The notes beneath the pieces are model-generated. The model was not told the origin of the DNA, did no database searches, and worked only from the letters and a program-made list of their open reading frames with translations. A stretch of 61,765 nt of DNA from Deltaproteobacteria bacterium (GTDB lineage Bacteria > Desulfobacterota > Desulfomonilia > UBA1062): contig JAHDRW010000025.1 in NCBI GenBank assembly GCA_018433085.1, positions 1 to 61,765 of the forward strand. Reading direction: 5' to 3'. Of the stretch, positions 1-8,796 are shown in pieces. Each line of letters opens with the position of its first letter. The stretch's first letter is position 1. A program made the translations under genes and the position numbers.

Positions 1-73
1 AATGGATTGAGCCGGATAAGGCGTCATGAGGGGTATCGCTACGTACCCACAACAAGTTTGACGGGGGGAAGTC

Positions 74-340
74 ATGGAGATTACAGAGGTAAAGGTGTAT
101 CCGGTCAAGGATAACGACAAGCTGAAGGCGTATGCCTCGGTGGTATTCGACGACTGCTTCGTTATTCGCGATCTGAGAGTCATTCACGGGACAACGGGAC
201 TATTTGTAGCGATGCCTTCCCGCAAACGGAAGGACGGAACCTTCAGGGATACCGCACATCCCCTGAACATGGAGACACGAGACAAGATAGAGCGATCCAT
301 CTTGGATATCTATCAACAGAAGATTGCCACAGACGTATAA
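74..340 (+). CDS. spoVG: SpoVG family regulatory protein
   Basis: An 88-residue protein of the SpoVG family, small nucleic-acid-binding proteins first known from sporulation and septation in Firmicutes but widespread in non-sporulating deltaproteobacteria. The sequence has the usual MEITEVKVYPV start, the central FVIRDLRVIHG strand and the MPSRKRKDG motif, and its length is normal for the family. A GGGGGAAG ribosome site lies just before the ATG. It sits immediately upstream of tRNA-Gln and prs, an order often seen in deltaproteobacteria next to ispE. The 73 bases before it may hold the very end of that upstream gene (a frame ending in TGA at 27-29), but too little is visible to call it. Sporulation is not implied; nothing else in the window suggests it. 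Confidence 0.93.
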   Translation: MEITEVKVYPVKDNDKLKAYASVVFDDCFVIRDLRVIHGTTGLFVAMPSRKRKDGTFRDTAHPLNMETRDKIERSILDIYQQKIATDV

Positions 341-386
341 ATCTTCTATAAGATATTCCCAGAGCACCGAAGGTTGTCTCTACTAC

Positions 387-460
387 TGGGATGTCGTCTA
401 ATGGCAGGACACGAGATTTTGGATCTCGTTATGGTGGTTCGAATCCACCCGTCCCAGCCA
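387..460 (+). tRNA. tRNA-Gln (UUG)
   Basis: A complete cloverleaf of 74 bases. The acceptor arms TGGGATG and CGTCCCA pair over seven positions, followed by the discriminator G and an encoded CCA. The anticodon stem CGAGA/TCTCG holds the loop TTTTGGA, giving anticodon TTG (reads CAA, glutamine). The T arm GGTGG-TTCGAAT-CCACC is canonical. It lies between spoVG and prs, 28 bases before the prs start codon, and is probably processed from a common transcript. Confidence 0.97.
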
Positions 461-488
461 AATTGACGAACAAGGAGAACGTGGATAC

Positions 489-1442
489 ATGGAGACGAGC
501 ATCTGTGTTTTTTCGGGAAACTCCAACAGGTCTCTGGCTGAGAGTATTTGCAGTATTCTGGGCATTGAGATGGGCAGCGCCGAGGTGAAGAAATTCTCCG
601 ACGGCGAGACGTCGGTGGATATTCACCAGAGCATCCGGGGCAAGGATATCTATCTAGTCCAGTCCACGTGCTCACCCACGAACGAGCACCTTATGGAGCT
701 TCTGGTGATGCTGGATGCGGTGAAACGGGCCTCGGCCCGGATCGTGACCGCGGTCATACCCTATTTCGGGTATGCGCGGCAGGACCGCAAGGCATCTCCC
801 CGCACCCCCATCACGGCAAAGCTCGTGGCCAACTTGCTCACGAGCGCCGGGGCGGACAGGATCCTGACCATGGACCTTCACGCCGGGCAGATACAGGGGT
901 TCTTCGACATCCCGGTGGACAATCTCTATTCCAAGCCCGTGATGCTGAACTACATCAAGGATCAGTACATCAATCACCTGTGCCTCGTTTCACCGGATGC
1001 CGGAGGCGTGGAGCGTGCCCGGGCGTATGCGAAGCCCCTGAAGGCGGATCTGGCGATCATCGACAAGAAGCGCGAGCGCGCGAACGAATCCGATGTCATG
1101 CACATCATCGGCGACGTGCGGGGCAAGACCTGCCTGCTTATCGACGACATGGTGGATACCGCCGGAACCCTGACCAACGGTGCGGCCGCTCTCAGGGAGG
1201 CCGGGGCGACGAAGGTTGCGGCATGCTGTACGCACGCAGTCCTCTCCGGTCCGGCCATCTCCCGAATCACCAACTCGCCTCTTGAAGAGCTGGTGGTCAC
1301 GGACACGATCCCGCTCAAAGGCGATGCCGCCATGTGCAAGAAGATCACGGTTCTGAGCGTGGCCCCGCTCCTGGGAGAGGCGATAAAGCGGATCTACAGT
1401 CACGAATCCGTCAGCGAGCTCTTCCTCTGGAACGAGAAATAG
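489..1442 (+). CDS. prs: Ribose-phosphate pyrophosphokinase (PRPP synthetase)
   Basis: Cytosolic enzyme making 5-phosphoribosyl-1-pyrophosphate from ribose 5-phosphate and ATP, the precursor for purine, pyrimidine, histidine, tryptophan and NAD synthesis. The 317-residue protein is full length and contains the KKFSDGET region, the RQDRK catalytic segment, a MDLHAGQ metal-binding stretch and the PRPP-binding signature LLIDDMVDTAGTL near residue 220. AAGGAGAA lies about ten bases before the ATG. In many proteobacteria prs is followed by rplY and pth; here it is followed directly by convergent yifB, so that neighbourhood has been broken. A short T-run (1448-1454) just after the stop may help termination, but no good stem was found. 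Confidence 0.97.
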   Translation: METSICVFSGNSNRSLAESICSILGIEMGSAEVKKFSDGETSVDIHQSIRGKDIYLVQSTCSPTNEHLMELLVMLDAVKRASARIVTAVIPYFGYARQDRKASPRTPITAKLVANLLTSAGADRILTMDLHAGQIQGFFDIPVDNLYSKPVMLNYIKDQYINHLCLVSPDAGGVERARAYAKPLKADLAIIDKKRERANESDVMHIIGDVRGKTCLLIDDMVDTAGTLTNGAAALREAGATKVAACCTHAVLSGPAISRITNSPLEELVVTDTIPLKGDAAMCKKITVLSVAPLLGEAIKRIYSHESVSELFLWNEK

Positions 1443-1464
1443 GCGGCTTTTTTTCGGGATTGCT

Positions 1465-2985
1465 TCAGGAAAGTGTTTTCGCGAGCTCCGGCCGGTACTG
1501 CAGAGCCTCTGCCAGGTGATCGGGCCGCACGTCGGGAGAGCCGTCCAAGTCCGCTATGGAGCGGGCGACCTTCATGACCCGCTTGAATCCCCTCATGCTC
1601 AGGCTCCAGGTTTTCATCGCCTGGACGAGCAGCTTTCTGCCCCTGGCGTCGATACGGCAGACCTTCTCGATCTTCTGCTCGGGGATGTGTGCGTTGAGGC
1701 AGCCCCTTTCTTCCTGAACAGCACGGGCCGCCTCCACGCGGAGCCGTATGGAAGACGAGGCGGACGCGGATTTGCGGGAGAGGACCTGCGAGGCATCCAC
1801 GGGATCGACCCAGACGTGCAGGTCTATCCTGTCCAGCAGGGGACCCGATACGCGGCTGCGGTATCGGGACACCTGGGTCGGGGTGCACCGGCACTCCCGG
1901 GAAGGGTGGCCGAGAAAACCGCAGGGGCAGGGGTTCATGGCCCCGATGAGCTGGAACCGCGCCGGGAAGCTCAGCGAGTTGCTGGCCCGGGAAATGGTGA
2001 CGCTTCCATCCTCCAAGGGCTGCCGCAGAGACTCCAGGGCGCTGCGCCGGAATTCGGGCAGCTCGTCCAGGAAGAGCACGCCGTTGTGCGAGAGGGTGAC
2101 CTCGCCCGGGGTCGGGATGCTGCCCCCGCCGATGAGGCCCGCGTCCGAGATCGTGTGGTGCGGCGAGCGGAAGGGCCGGGAGGTGCCGGGGGGGCTCTTC
2201 CCAAGCCTGCCCGCGGCCGAGTAGATCCGGGCGCACGCAAGGAATTCCTCCCGCGACAGCGGCGGGAGGATGGAGGGCATGCGCTTTGCCAGCATCGATT
2301 TGCCCGCGCCCGGAGGGCCGAGAAAGAGAATATTGTGACCCCCCGCCGCCGCTATCTCCAGGGCCCGCTTGGGCAGGTCCTGCCCGGTGATGTCGGCGAG
2401 GTCGGGGGGTGTTTGTTCATCGGTTTCCACCAGGGACGGGCAGGCCGTATACGGGTCGGGCAGGGAGGTTCTCAGATGCCGCACGATCTCCTTGATATCA
2501 TGCACCGGCCAGACGCTGACACCGGACAGGGCGGCCTCCTCGGCGTTGGTTCCCGGGCAGACGATTCCCCTGAAGCCCTGTTCACCGGCCAGGAAGGCGG
2601 CGGATATCGCCCCCCGCACCGGCCGCACCCCGCCGTCGAGGCCCAGCTCGCCTATGAACATCAGGCCGGATATTTTCTCCTGGGGCACCACGCCGAGTGC
2701 GGAGAGCACGGCGATGCAGATGGGCAGATCGAAGACCCCGCCCTCCTTCTTGCGGTCCGCCGGTGCGAGATTGACGGTGATGCGCCGGGGAGGGAACTCA
2801 AGCCCTGAGTTGATGATGGCGGAGCGGATCCGCTCCCGGCTCTCCTTCACCACACTGTCCGGCAGGCCCACGATGGAAAAGCCCGGAAGTCCTGCATGGA
2901 CATCGACCTCCACCACAACACCCAAGGCATCCGTCCCCCACGGGCACGCCGAATGCACAACTGCAATCATAATGTCTAGAAGCAT
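1465..2985 (-). CDS. YifB/ComM family AAA+ Mg-chelatase-like protein
   Basis: A 506-residue AAA+ ATPase of the YifB/ComM family. ComM homologues act as hexameric helicases that promote branch migration during natural transformation and recombination; in non-competent bacteria the role is not settled. The N-terminal ChlI-like domain carries PGFSIVGLPDSVVKESRERI, the Walker A is GPPGAGKS, Walker B is VLFLDELPEF, and the C-terminal helical domain ends with the usual RPDHLAEALQYR. The length matches the family. The start gives MLLDIMIAVVHS with a weak GGGAAAAGG ahead of it. It converges on prs with a 22-base gap. A 32-base segment within the gene (2239-2270) recurs almost exactly in the terminator-like hairpin at 3203-3234. 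Confidence 0.94.
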   Translation of the reverse strand: MLLDIMIAVVHSACPWGTDALGVVVEVDVHAGLPGFSIVGLPDSVVKESRERIRSAIINSGLEFPPRRITVNLAPADRKKEGGVFDLPICIAVLSALGVVPQEKISGLMFIGELGLDGGVRPVRGAISAAFLAGEQGFRGIVCPGTNAEEAALSGVSVWPVHDIKEIVRHLRTSLPDPYTACPSLVETDEQTPPDLADITGQDLPKRALEIAAAGGHNILFLGPPGAGKSMLAKRMPSILPPLSREEFLACARIYSAAGRLGKSPPGTSRPFRSPHHTISDAGLIGGGSIPTPGEVTLSHNGVLFLDELPEFRRSALESLRQPLEDGSVTISRASNSLSFPARFQLIGAMNPCPCGFLGHPSRECRCTPTQVSRYRSRVSGPLLDRIDLHVWVDPVDASQVLSRKSASASSSIRLRVEAARAVQEERGCLNAHIPEQKIEKVCRIDARGRKLLVQAMKTWSLSMRGFKRVMKVARSIADLDGSPDVRPDHLAEALQYRPELAKTLS

Positions 2986-3202
2986 ACCTTTTCCCGCGGC
3001 CGAAGTCCAGCACCACGGGCGTTGTCCGGGCAGAAAGTGCCCGGATCCTTCCGAAGGCGCCCTCCGGGAGGCAAATGCCCGGTTTCCTCCCGGGAGATTC
3101 TTGTCCGTGACTTGCAGGGAAGAAGGGATGCGGCATTCGGGAAAGCCCCTCCTGGAGGCAAAAAACGGCGGAATGGGAAAGGACCATGGAGCGCCGGGGG
3201 AA

Positions 3203-3234
3203 AAGGAATTCCTCCCGCGGCAGCGGCGGGAGGG
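3203..3234 (-). terminator. Hairpin terminator of the YyaL-type gene
   Basis: Perfect arms CCTCCCGC and GCGGGAGG enclose a short loop, and on the minus strand the stem is followed by AATTCCTTTTCCCC, a moderately T-rich tail. It begins nine bases beyond the stop of the minus-strand gene at 3243. The same 32 bases, with two changes, occur inside yifB (2239-2270). Confidence 0.55.
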
Positions 3235-3242
3235 AGGAGCGG

Positions 3243-5312
3243 CTATCTCCTCGGAATCAGAATCTCCAGGGCGGCATCCGGGTCGGTGACGGGCGGGATG
3301 CAGGTCCGTTCCCGGCAGATATATGCCGCGGCCTTCCCGTCAACGGGTCTGCTGTCCCGGGCGATTACGGAAAGCTCAGCCCGGTCTCCTTCCGGGGCGA
3401 GGATGGTGACACTGTCTGGGATGAATCGCGTGTTCACGGCCCGGATCAGCCTGGAGGTGTCCTCATGGGCGGGGTCGCCTGCGATCACGACTTCAAAAGG
3501 CGGGTTCAGGAGCAGATCGATGCCGATCATCATGAAGCTCACGGTATCGGGCATGGCGGTGATCCGTCGCGAGCCCGCCCGTGCAAGGGCCGTTCCCATA
3601 TCTGCAAGGGCCGTGTCGCCGGAGAGGTGGGCAAGCCTCACCAGGTTGTAGAGGGACACCGAATTGCCCGAGGGCATGGCGCTGTCAGAGAATTCCTTGG
3701 GCCTGACCAGGACGACCTCGGCGTCTGAGGGGGTGAGAAAGAAACCACCCTCCTGCTCGTCCCAGAACAGGCCGATGCACTCCCGGGTCAGCCTGAGCGA
3801 CTCGCGGAGGTAGATCGTCCGGTAGGTTGCTTCGTAGAGCTCGATAAGCCCCCAGACCAAAAAGGCATAGTCGTCGAGTTCCGCGCGGTGCGTTGTCGCG
3901 CCGTCCCGGTACAGGTGGAGCAGCCGGCCCCGCCCGTCAACGAGGTTTTCCAGGATGAACCGGGCGGCCTGTTCGGCTGCACGGACATACTCCGGGTTGC
4001 CGAGCGCGGCCCCTGCTTTCGCCAGTGCCGCGATCATCAGGCCGTTCCAGTCAGCCAGCACCTTGTCGTCCCGCGCCGGCGGGACCCTGGCTGTCCGGTG
4101 TCGCCGGAGCACGAGGAGGATCCGCTCCACCTCTTCCCTGAGCTTCGCGGCATCCAGGCCCAGCTCCAGGGCGGCATCGTGCAGGCTGTCCCGCATGAAC
4201 AGGATGTTCGAGCCCTCGCTCCATCCCTCGGGGAAGTTGCCCCGGGGCTCCACGGCGAACACCCGGGAGAAGATCCGGTAATCGTCGGCGTTCAGGATGG
4301 ACTGGAGCTCTGCCGCCCTCCAGAGATAAAACCCGCCCTCTTTCCCCCGGACATCGGCATCGAAAGAGCTGAAGAACGGGCCTTCCCGGGCGCGCATGTC
4401 CCTCAGCACGAATTCGAGCGTGTCCACGGCGGTTTGCCGGTAGAGGTCTTCCGCGGTCACCAGGAAGGCCTCGGTATATGCCATGGCCAGGAGCGCCTGG
4501 TCGGGGAGCATCTTCTCGAAATGGGGGATGCGCCAGAGGGCATCCGTCGCATACCGGTGAAACCCGCCCCCCACTTGATCGTAGATCCCGCCCTTTCTCA
4601 TGGCGTCAAGGGTTCTTCGTGCCATGGCCAGGGGGTCTCCGCTTCCGCTCCGGTGGTGATGCCTCAGCAGATACATGATGATATGCGGAGAAGGGAACTT
4701 CGGAACGCGGTCGAACCCCCCGGTGTCGCTCTGGAACCTCTCCGAGAGGCGGGCATAGGCATGGTCCAGCCACTCGATCACCGGCTCTTCAGCGGGGAGG
4801 GCGGCGGCCCGCTCCCGTGTTCCCGCAGAAACCTGGTTCGTGATCCGGGCGATCTTTCCCCGCTCGGTTCTCCAGGCACTCTCTATCAGCGGGATCAGCT
4901 CCGCCATCCCCAGCACCGTGCCACGCGAGTGCTTGGGTATGTAGGTTGCGGCGAAAAACGGCTCTTTCTCCGGGGTCATGATGATGCTCAGCGGCCACCC
5001 GCCTCTGCCGGTCATCAGGGTGCAGACATCCATGTAGATATGGTCGATGGAAGGCATCTCCTCCCGGTCAACCTTGACATTGATGAATGCACGGTTCATC
5101 AGGGCGGCTACTTCTTCGTCCTCGAAACATTCCTGCGCCATGACATGGCACCAGTGGCATGCCGAATATCCGATGGAAAGAAATACGGGCCGGTTTTCCC
5201 GCGCGGCATCATCGAACGCCTCCCTGCCCCAGGGATACCAGGCCACGGGGTTGCCCGCATGCTGCTGAAGGTAGGGGCTCAATGACGAGCCGAGCCGGTT
5301 GACTTTCTCCAT
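3243..5312 (-). CDS. YyaL/SSP411-type thioredoxin-fold protein (DUF255)
   Basis: A 689-residue cytosolic protein of the YyaL/SPATA20 family: an N-terminal DUF255 thioredoxin-like domain followed by an (alpha/alpha)6 barrel related to N-acylglucosamine epimerases and six-hairpin glycosidases. The start [20 protein letters not shown], the CHWCHVM redox-type motif near residue 52 and [13 protein letters not shown] are diagnostic. The barrel part contains [15 protein letters not shown] and the late conserved [15 protein letters not shown]. The biochemical function of bacterial members is unknown. Length is normal and no frameshift is visible. It stands alone on the minus strand with a hairpin terminator after it; no convincing ribosome site was seen before the ATG. 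Confidence 0.93.
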   Translation of the reverse strand: MEKVNRLGSSLSPYLQQHAGNPVAWYPWGREAFDDAARENRPVFLSIGYSACHWCHVMAQECFEDEEVAALMNRAFINVKVDREEMPSIDHIYMDVCTLMTGRGGWPLSIIMTPEKEPFFAATYIPKHSRGTVLGMAELIPLIESAWRTERGKIARITNQVSAGTRERAAALPAEEPVIEWLDHAYARLSERFQSDTGGFDRVPKFPSPHIIMYLLRHHHRSGSGDPLAMARRTLDAMRKGGIYDQVGGGFHRYATDALWRIPHFEKMLPDQALLAMAYTEAFLVTAEDLYRQTAVDTLEFVLRDMRAREGPFFSSFDADVRGKEGGFYLWRAAELQSILNADDYRIFSRVFAVEPRGNFPEGWSEGSNILFMRDSLHDAALELGLDAAKLREEVERILLVLRRHRTARVPPARDDKVLADWNGLMIAALAKAGAALGNPEYVRAAEQAARFILENLVDGRGRLLHLYRDGATTHRAELDDYAFLVWGLIELYEATYRTIYLRESLRLTRECIGLFWDEQEGGFFLTPSDAEVVLVRPKEFSDSAMPSGNSVSLYNLVRLAHLSGDTALADMGTALARAGSRRITAMPDTVSFMMIGIDLLLNPPFEVVIAGDPAHEDTSRLIRAVNTRFIPDSVTILAPEGDRAELSVIARDSRPVDGKAAAYICRERTCIPPVTDPDAALEILIPRR

Positions 5313-5626
5313 TGCTCACCGCCTTTTTCACAAGAATAGGGATGCATTGCGCGAAATCAAGGAAGGGTGGGGTGATTGAAGGGGACGGGATCACTCCCGT
5401 CAGACACCCGGATGCAGACCCGTTGCTGAACGGAGCTTACGGGTGCCTGTGGGGATCGGGCCTCTGTCCGCCTGCGGGCCGCGATTGAAGAGCCGTCCAG
5501 ACAATCGGCCGGGGAAAGGCTGCCTGGGGACCTTTCCGCCGGGCGTGAACGCCCGGCTCCCTGTCCTTCCTCAAGCGATAGATGTACTGTCTTTCTCTCG
5601 TCTTGCCCACGGACCGACGCGGGGAT
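5313..5626. other. Intergenic region with one inverted repeat
   Basis: About 310 bases between the YyaL-type gene and the radical SAM gene, both on the minus strand. It contains a perfect inverted repeat at 5538-5557 (GCCGGGCG, loop TGAA, CGCCCGGC), which may terminate the radical SAM transcript although no T-run follows it on either strand. Reading frames here are short and show no family features. Confidence 0.4.
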
Positions 5627-6538
5627 TCATGACCTCGAGTCGATCCTTTTGAGCCCGGCGTCCGCCGCCGATTTCAGGGCCCGGGCGTATTCTCCGCTGG
5701 TTATCCTCCGGGAGGTGCGCCTGTCCTCGCATGCCCGGTAGCAGGGATAGTACTGGTCCATGATGTTCACGCTTGTGTCGGGAGAGATTTCCGAGGCGAG
5801 AAAGGTCATGATCTCGGAGGTGCCGCACATGTCTCCCGGCATCACCAGGTGCCTTACCAGGAGGCCCTTGACCGCCACCCCGCGGCTGTCCGTCACCAGA
5901 TCCCCCACCTGGGAATGCATCTCCCGTATGGCGGCCCTGACCCTGTCCGGATAATCCGGTGCATTGCAGAACGTCGTGGCCGGCTCCGGGTCCCAGAACT
6001 TGAAGTCCGGCATGTAGATGTCGACGACGCCTCGAAGGAGCCTGAGCGTCTCGACACGGTCGTACCCCCCGGTATTGTACACCAGGGGCAGACGCAGTCC
6101 GCCCTCCACCGCCAGGGGCAGGGCTTCCAGGATCTGGGGGACCACGTGCGAAGGCGTGACCAGGTTGATATTGTGGCATCCGGCCCTTTCCATGCGGAGC
6201 ATCATATCCGCCAGCCCGTGCGGCCGGACCTCGCCGCCCTCGTTGAGGTGGCTGATCTCGTAGTTCTGGCAGAAGGTGCACAGCAGGTTGCACGAGCTGA
6301 AAAAGATTGTACCCGAGCCGCCGGATCCTACCAGGGCCGCTTCTTCTCCGAAATGAGGGCCAAAACTCGCCACGGCCGCATACCTGCCGGTCCGGCAGTA
6401 GCCCCTTTCTCCCTTGGTGCGGTCGACGCGGCAGTCCCGGGGGCAGATGCGGCAGCACTTGAGCATTGCCGTGGCCCTGTCTGCCCTCTTCCGGAGCTCG
6501 CCGGTTCTGTGGAGCGCCAGGTACGATGGATCACCCAT
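5627..6538 (-). CDS. PflX-like radical SAM protein (COG1313)
   Basis: A 303-residue radical SAM protein related to pyruvate formate-lyase activases, of the uncharacterised PflX/COG1313 type. The S-adenosylmethionine cluster is bound by CNLLCTFC (about residues 83-90), the CxxxCxxC signature. An N-terminal segment CCRICPRDC (about 28-36) may bind another metal or cluster. The stretches VTPSHVVPQILEAL, VYNTGGYD and VDIYMPDFKFW are typical of this group, as is VRHLVMPGD. It probably makes a substrate radical, but no glycyl-radical partner is nearby, so target and product are unknown. The first cluster motif is intact and the length is normal. No strong ribosome site precedes the start. Confidence 0.9.
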   Translation of the reverse strand: MGDPSYLALHRTGELRKRADRATAMLKCCRICPRDCRVDRTKGERGYCRTGRYAAVASFGPHFGEEAALVGSGGSGTIFFSSCNLLCTFCQNYEISHLNEGGEVRPHGLADMMLRMERAGCHNINLVTPSHVVPQILEALPLAVEGGLRLPLVYNTGGYDRVETLRLLRGVVDIYMPDFKFWDPEPATTFCNAPDYPDRVRAAIREMHSQVGDLVTDSRGVAVKGLLVRHLVMPGDMCGTSEIMTFLASEISPDTSVNIMDQYYPCYRACEDRRTSRRITSGEYARALKSAADAGLKRIDSRS

Positions 6539-6799
6539 GATCTGAACCCGGTATGATATCCCTCATGGATGCGATTCTCTCATGGATCCGGACATGCATC
6601 CAACCATGCGGTAATTTTTCACGGATCATACGGGTACGGCCCGTGGGTGGAGAAAAAATCCTTCCTTATCCCGAACTGGTCTGAGGCCGGTGACGGTTTT
6701 TGTATCCGGGCCCTGTTCGCCATTTTCCGGGGCATGCCGACGGGCTGTGGGCGTGCGCCGCCCTATCCAGTCCGGACATGATCTCCCTTGCGCGCACCC

Positions 6800-7348
6800 C
6801 TACCTGCTGACCCTGCCCATGAGCTCGCCCATGCCCAGGAGATGGCCTTCCATCGAGGAGAGCACCTCCTCCTTGGTCGACCCGGGCGGGAGATCCAGCT
6901 CCGTATCCACGGCGAACACCCGGAAGAAATACCGGTGAGTCCCGGAAGGGGGGCAGGGGCCTCCATAGCCGATAGTGAGAAAGTCGGTGATACCCTGGGT
7001 GCCTCCCGCGGCGGGTCTTTCTTCAGCCGGTATGTTCTCGGGCAGAGGGGATGCCTGAGGCGGAATATCGTAGTAGACCCAGTGCACCCAGATCCCTATG
7101 GGTGCGTCGGGGTCCTCGCAGATGACGGTGATGCTCCTGGTTCCGTCCGGCACCCCTTTCCATGCGATGGGCGGCGAAACGTTCTCTCCGTTACAGGTGT
7201 ACTTGGGCGGGATCATCTCGCCCTGTCCGAATGCCTGACTGGTAATCTCCATCTGCGCTCCTCCCTCCGTGCCTGCAAGAGCCGGATGCAGCGGTGCACC
7301 GGTGAAAAGCAGGGTTCCTATGAACAACGGAAAAAGATGTCCGAACAT
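6800..7348 (-). CDS. Exported YbhB/YbcL-type PEBP family protein
   Basis: A phosphatidylethanolamine-binding-protein (Raf kinase inhibitor-like) family member of about 182 residues. It starts with a hydrophobic signal peptide ending near HPALAG, so it is probably periplasmic. The ligand-binding motifs DPDAP, WVHWVYYDIP and GPCPPSGTHRYFF are all present. Bacterial homologues have no agreed function. I chose the ATG at 7348 because AAGGGG lies at a proper distance before it; an in-frame GTG nine bases further upstream overlaps that site. It is flanked by unrelated minus-strand genes with more than 80 bases on each side, so it is probably transcribed alone. Confidence 0.9.
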   Translation of the reverse strand: MFGHLFPLFIGTLLFTGAPLHPALAGTEGGAQMEITSQAFGQGEMIPPKYTCNGENVSPPIAWKGVPDGTRSITVICEDPDAPIGIWVHWVYYDIPPQASPLPENIPAEERPAAGGTQGITDFLTIGYGGPCPPSGTHRYFFRVFAVDTELDLPPGSTKEEVLSSMEGHLLGMGELMGRVSR

Positions 7349-7437
7349 GACGGGCACCCCTTCGAAACAGGGTAAAAAACCATTTCATCACTTCATAATA
7401 ACCCGCTGCCGGGGAAAGACAATCGTGCCGCGGCAGT

Positions 7438-8181
7438 TTATGGAGTGCCGACCGCAGGCGGTTCCTGTGTTCTCAGGATCTCGCGCAGGGCCAGCGCATT
7501 TTTTGGAGCATACCCGCCGAAATCGTTGTCGAAGTAGACAAACGCATCTTTTCGCCACGATCTTATCTTGTTCGCCCACGACATCAGCTCCCCGGCGGTG
7601 TATTCAGAGGCATAGAGCTGCCGGGAGCCGTGGAGGCGGATGTAGACGTGATCTGCGGTAACCGCCTCCAGATAGGGGAACCGGCCCGCGGTATCGGCGA
7701 TGCACCAGGCGATGCCGTGACTTTCAAGGAGGGCAAGGGCCTGCTCCCCGGTCCAGCTCGGGTGCCTGGCCTCCAGCGCGTACCGGTAGCCGCCCGGCAG
7801 GAGATCGAAGAACGTCGCGGCGGTTTTCTCCCTGAACTCCAGAGAGGCCGGGAGTTGGAAGAGGATGGGCCCCAGCTTTTCTCCCAGGGAGGACACGTCG
7901 GAAAAAAGTATGTCCAGCGATTCCTCGACCTCCTTGAGCCTGCGGACATGTGTGATGTACCTGCTGGCCTTGACGGACCAGAGAAAGCCCTCAGGCGTCG
8001 AATCACGCCACTTGCGGTAGGTGTTTTCCCTGATCCGGTGATAGAAGGTCGCGTTCACCTCCACCGTTGTGAATACCCTGGAGTAATAATCGAGCCACCG
8101 GGTCCGGGGATAGTCTTCGGGATAGAACATCCCCTTCCAGTGCCGGTAGTCCCATCCCGACGTGCCGATATACGAGCGCAT
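7438..8181 (-). CDS. DUF72 family protein
   Basis: A 247-residue DUF72 protein, a TIM-barrel family related to endonuclease IV-like folds with no established reaction. It begins with the family hallmark YIGTSGWDYRHWKGMFYP, contains FYRxR-like TFYHRIRENTYRKW, the ILFQLPASLEF strand, and ends with YFDNDFGGYAPKNA. The start at 8181 is set by a strong AAGGAGGT eight bases ahead; a longer frame reaching 8247 lacks a ribosome site and would overlap the upstream gene. It lies 22 bases after the SixA-like gene on the same strand, so the two probably form an operon. Confidence 0.92.
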   Translation of the reverse strand: MRSYIGTSGWDYRHWKGMFYPEDYPRTRWLDYYSRVFTTVEVNATFYHRIRENTYRKWRDSTPEGFLWSVKASRYITHVRRLKEVEESLDILFSDVSSLGEKLGPILFQLPASLEFREKTAATFFDLLPGGYRYALEARHPSWTGEQALALLESHGIAWCIADTAGRFPYLEAVTADHVYIRLHGSRQLYASEYTAGELMSWANKIRSWRKDAFVYFDNDFGGYAPKNALALREILRTQEPPAVGTP

Positions 8182-8203
8182 GCGACCTCCTTGAGCAGAC
8201 AGA

Positions 8204-8665
8204 TTAGCAGGTGTCGGGCATGAGCGTCCATCGGATCGTCCAGGCATGTCGCCCGGGGTCTCTTTCCAGGCACACCATCGAGCCGCTTTTGAACGATGCG
8301 GTCGGGGTGTCTGCCGAGCCGGTCACCAGATACGAGCACAGGCGCTCCAGAAACGGCTGGTGCCCCACCACCATGATATTCTCGTGTGCCTCTATGGTCC
8401 GGGCAAAGGCCTGTACGTCATTGCTGGCGGCCAGCCCGGTTACTTCCATGGCACCGTGACCGGGTTTGAGATACGATGCCATGATCTCGGCTGTCTGGCG
8501 CGCACGCGCGGCCGGGCTGTGTATGATGGTTTCCACGCGGACCCCCCGGTCCTGTGCGCGGGCGGCCACGCATTCCACCTCGGTGATGCCCTCGCGGGAA
8601 AGCCTTTTCCGGGAATCGATCTCCTCCGGCAGGTTCCTGCCGTGCCGGACGAGGAAGAGAGCCAT
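8204..8665 (-). CDS. sixA: SixA-type phosphohistidine phosphatase
   Basis: A 153-residue histidine-phosphatase-superfamily protein. The catalytic LVRHGRN motif is at the N terminus (active His about residue 8) and the second conserved His is in VVGHQPFLERL. The short length and lack of extra domains fit SixA, which in E. coli dephosphorylates phosphohistidine of phosphotransfer proteins. The window has several His-Asp kinases but no stand-alone HPt protein, so the target is unknown. AAGGAGG precedes the ATG by the usual spacing. It is first gene of a likely two-gene operon with DUF72 and divergent from the aldehyde dehydrogenase. Confidence 0.88.
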   Translation of the reverse strand: MALFLVRHGRNLPEEIDSRKRLSREGITEVECVAARAQDRGVRVETIIHSPAARARQTAEIMASYLKPGHGAMEVTGLAASNDVQAFARTIEAHENIMVVGHQPFLERLCSYLVTGSADTPTASFKSGSMVCLERDPGRHAWTIRWTLMPDTC

Positions 8666-8738
8666 GATTCAACCTCCTTAAAAAACAGTACCGAAATCAA
8701 ATCCGCTCGAGAAGCAGCGGGTGCTTTGCCGCCTTCAC

Positions 8739-8770
8739 TTGGGAAAGCGGCATGGCCCTTCATATATAAT
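8739..8770 (+). promoter_or_regulatory. Possible promoter of the aldehyde dehydrogenase
   Basis: TTGGGA (8739-8744) and TATATA (8763-8768) are 18 bases apart in the divergent region and lie just upstream of the aldehyde dehydrogenase ribosome site. An overlapping TATAAT (8765-8770) gives a poorer 20-base spacing. Confidence 0.3.
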
Positions 8771-8796
8771 CTATAGCACTTCCAGGGGAGGGGGCA

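Noticed and set aside
1..73. End of an upstream ispE gene
   Set aside because: A frame ending in TGA at 27-29 is possible from synteny, but eight codons cannot support the call.
3050..3115. Overlapping short CCTCCCGGG-type stems before the YyaL-type gene end
   Set aside because: Several weak competing stems without a T-run; likely composition effects.
3888..5285. A 465-codon plus-strand frame opposite the YyaL-type gene
   Set aside because: The minus-strand protein is full length with a CHWCHVM motif; the plus-strand frame is a composition-driven shadow.
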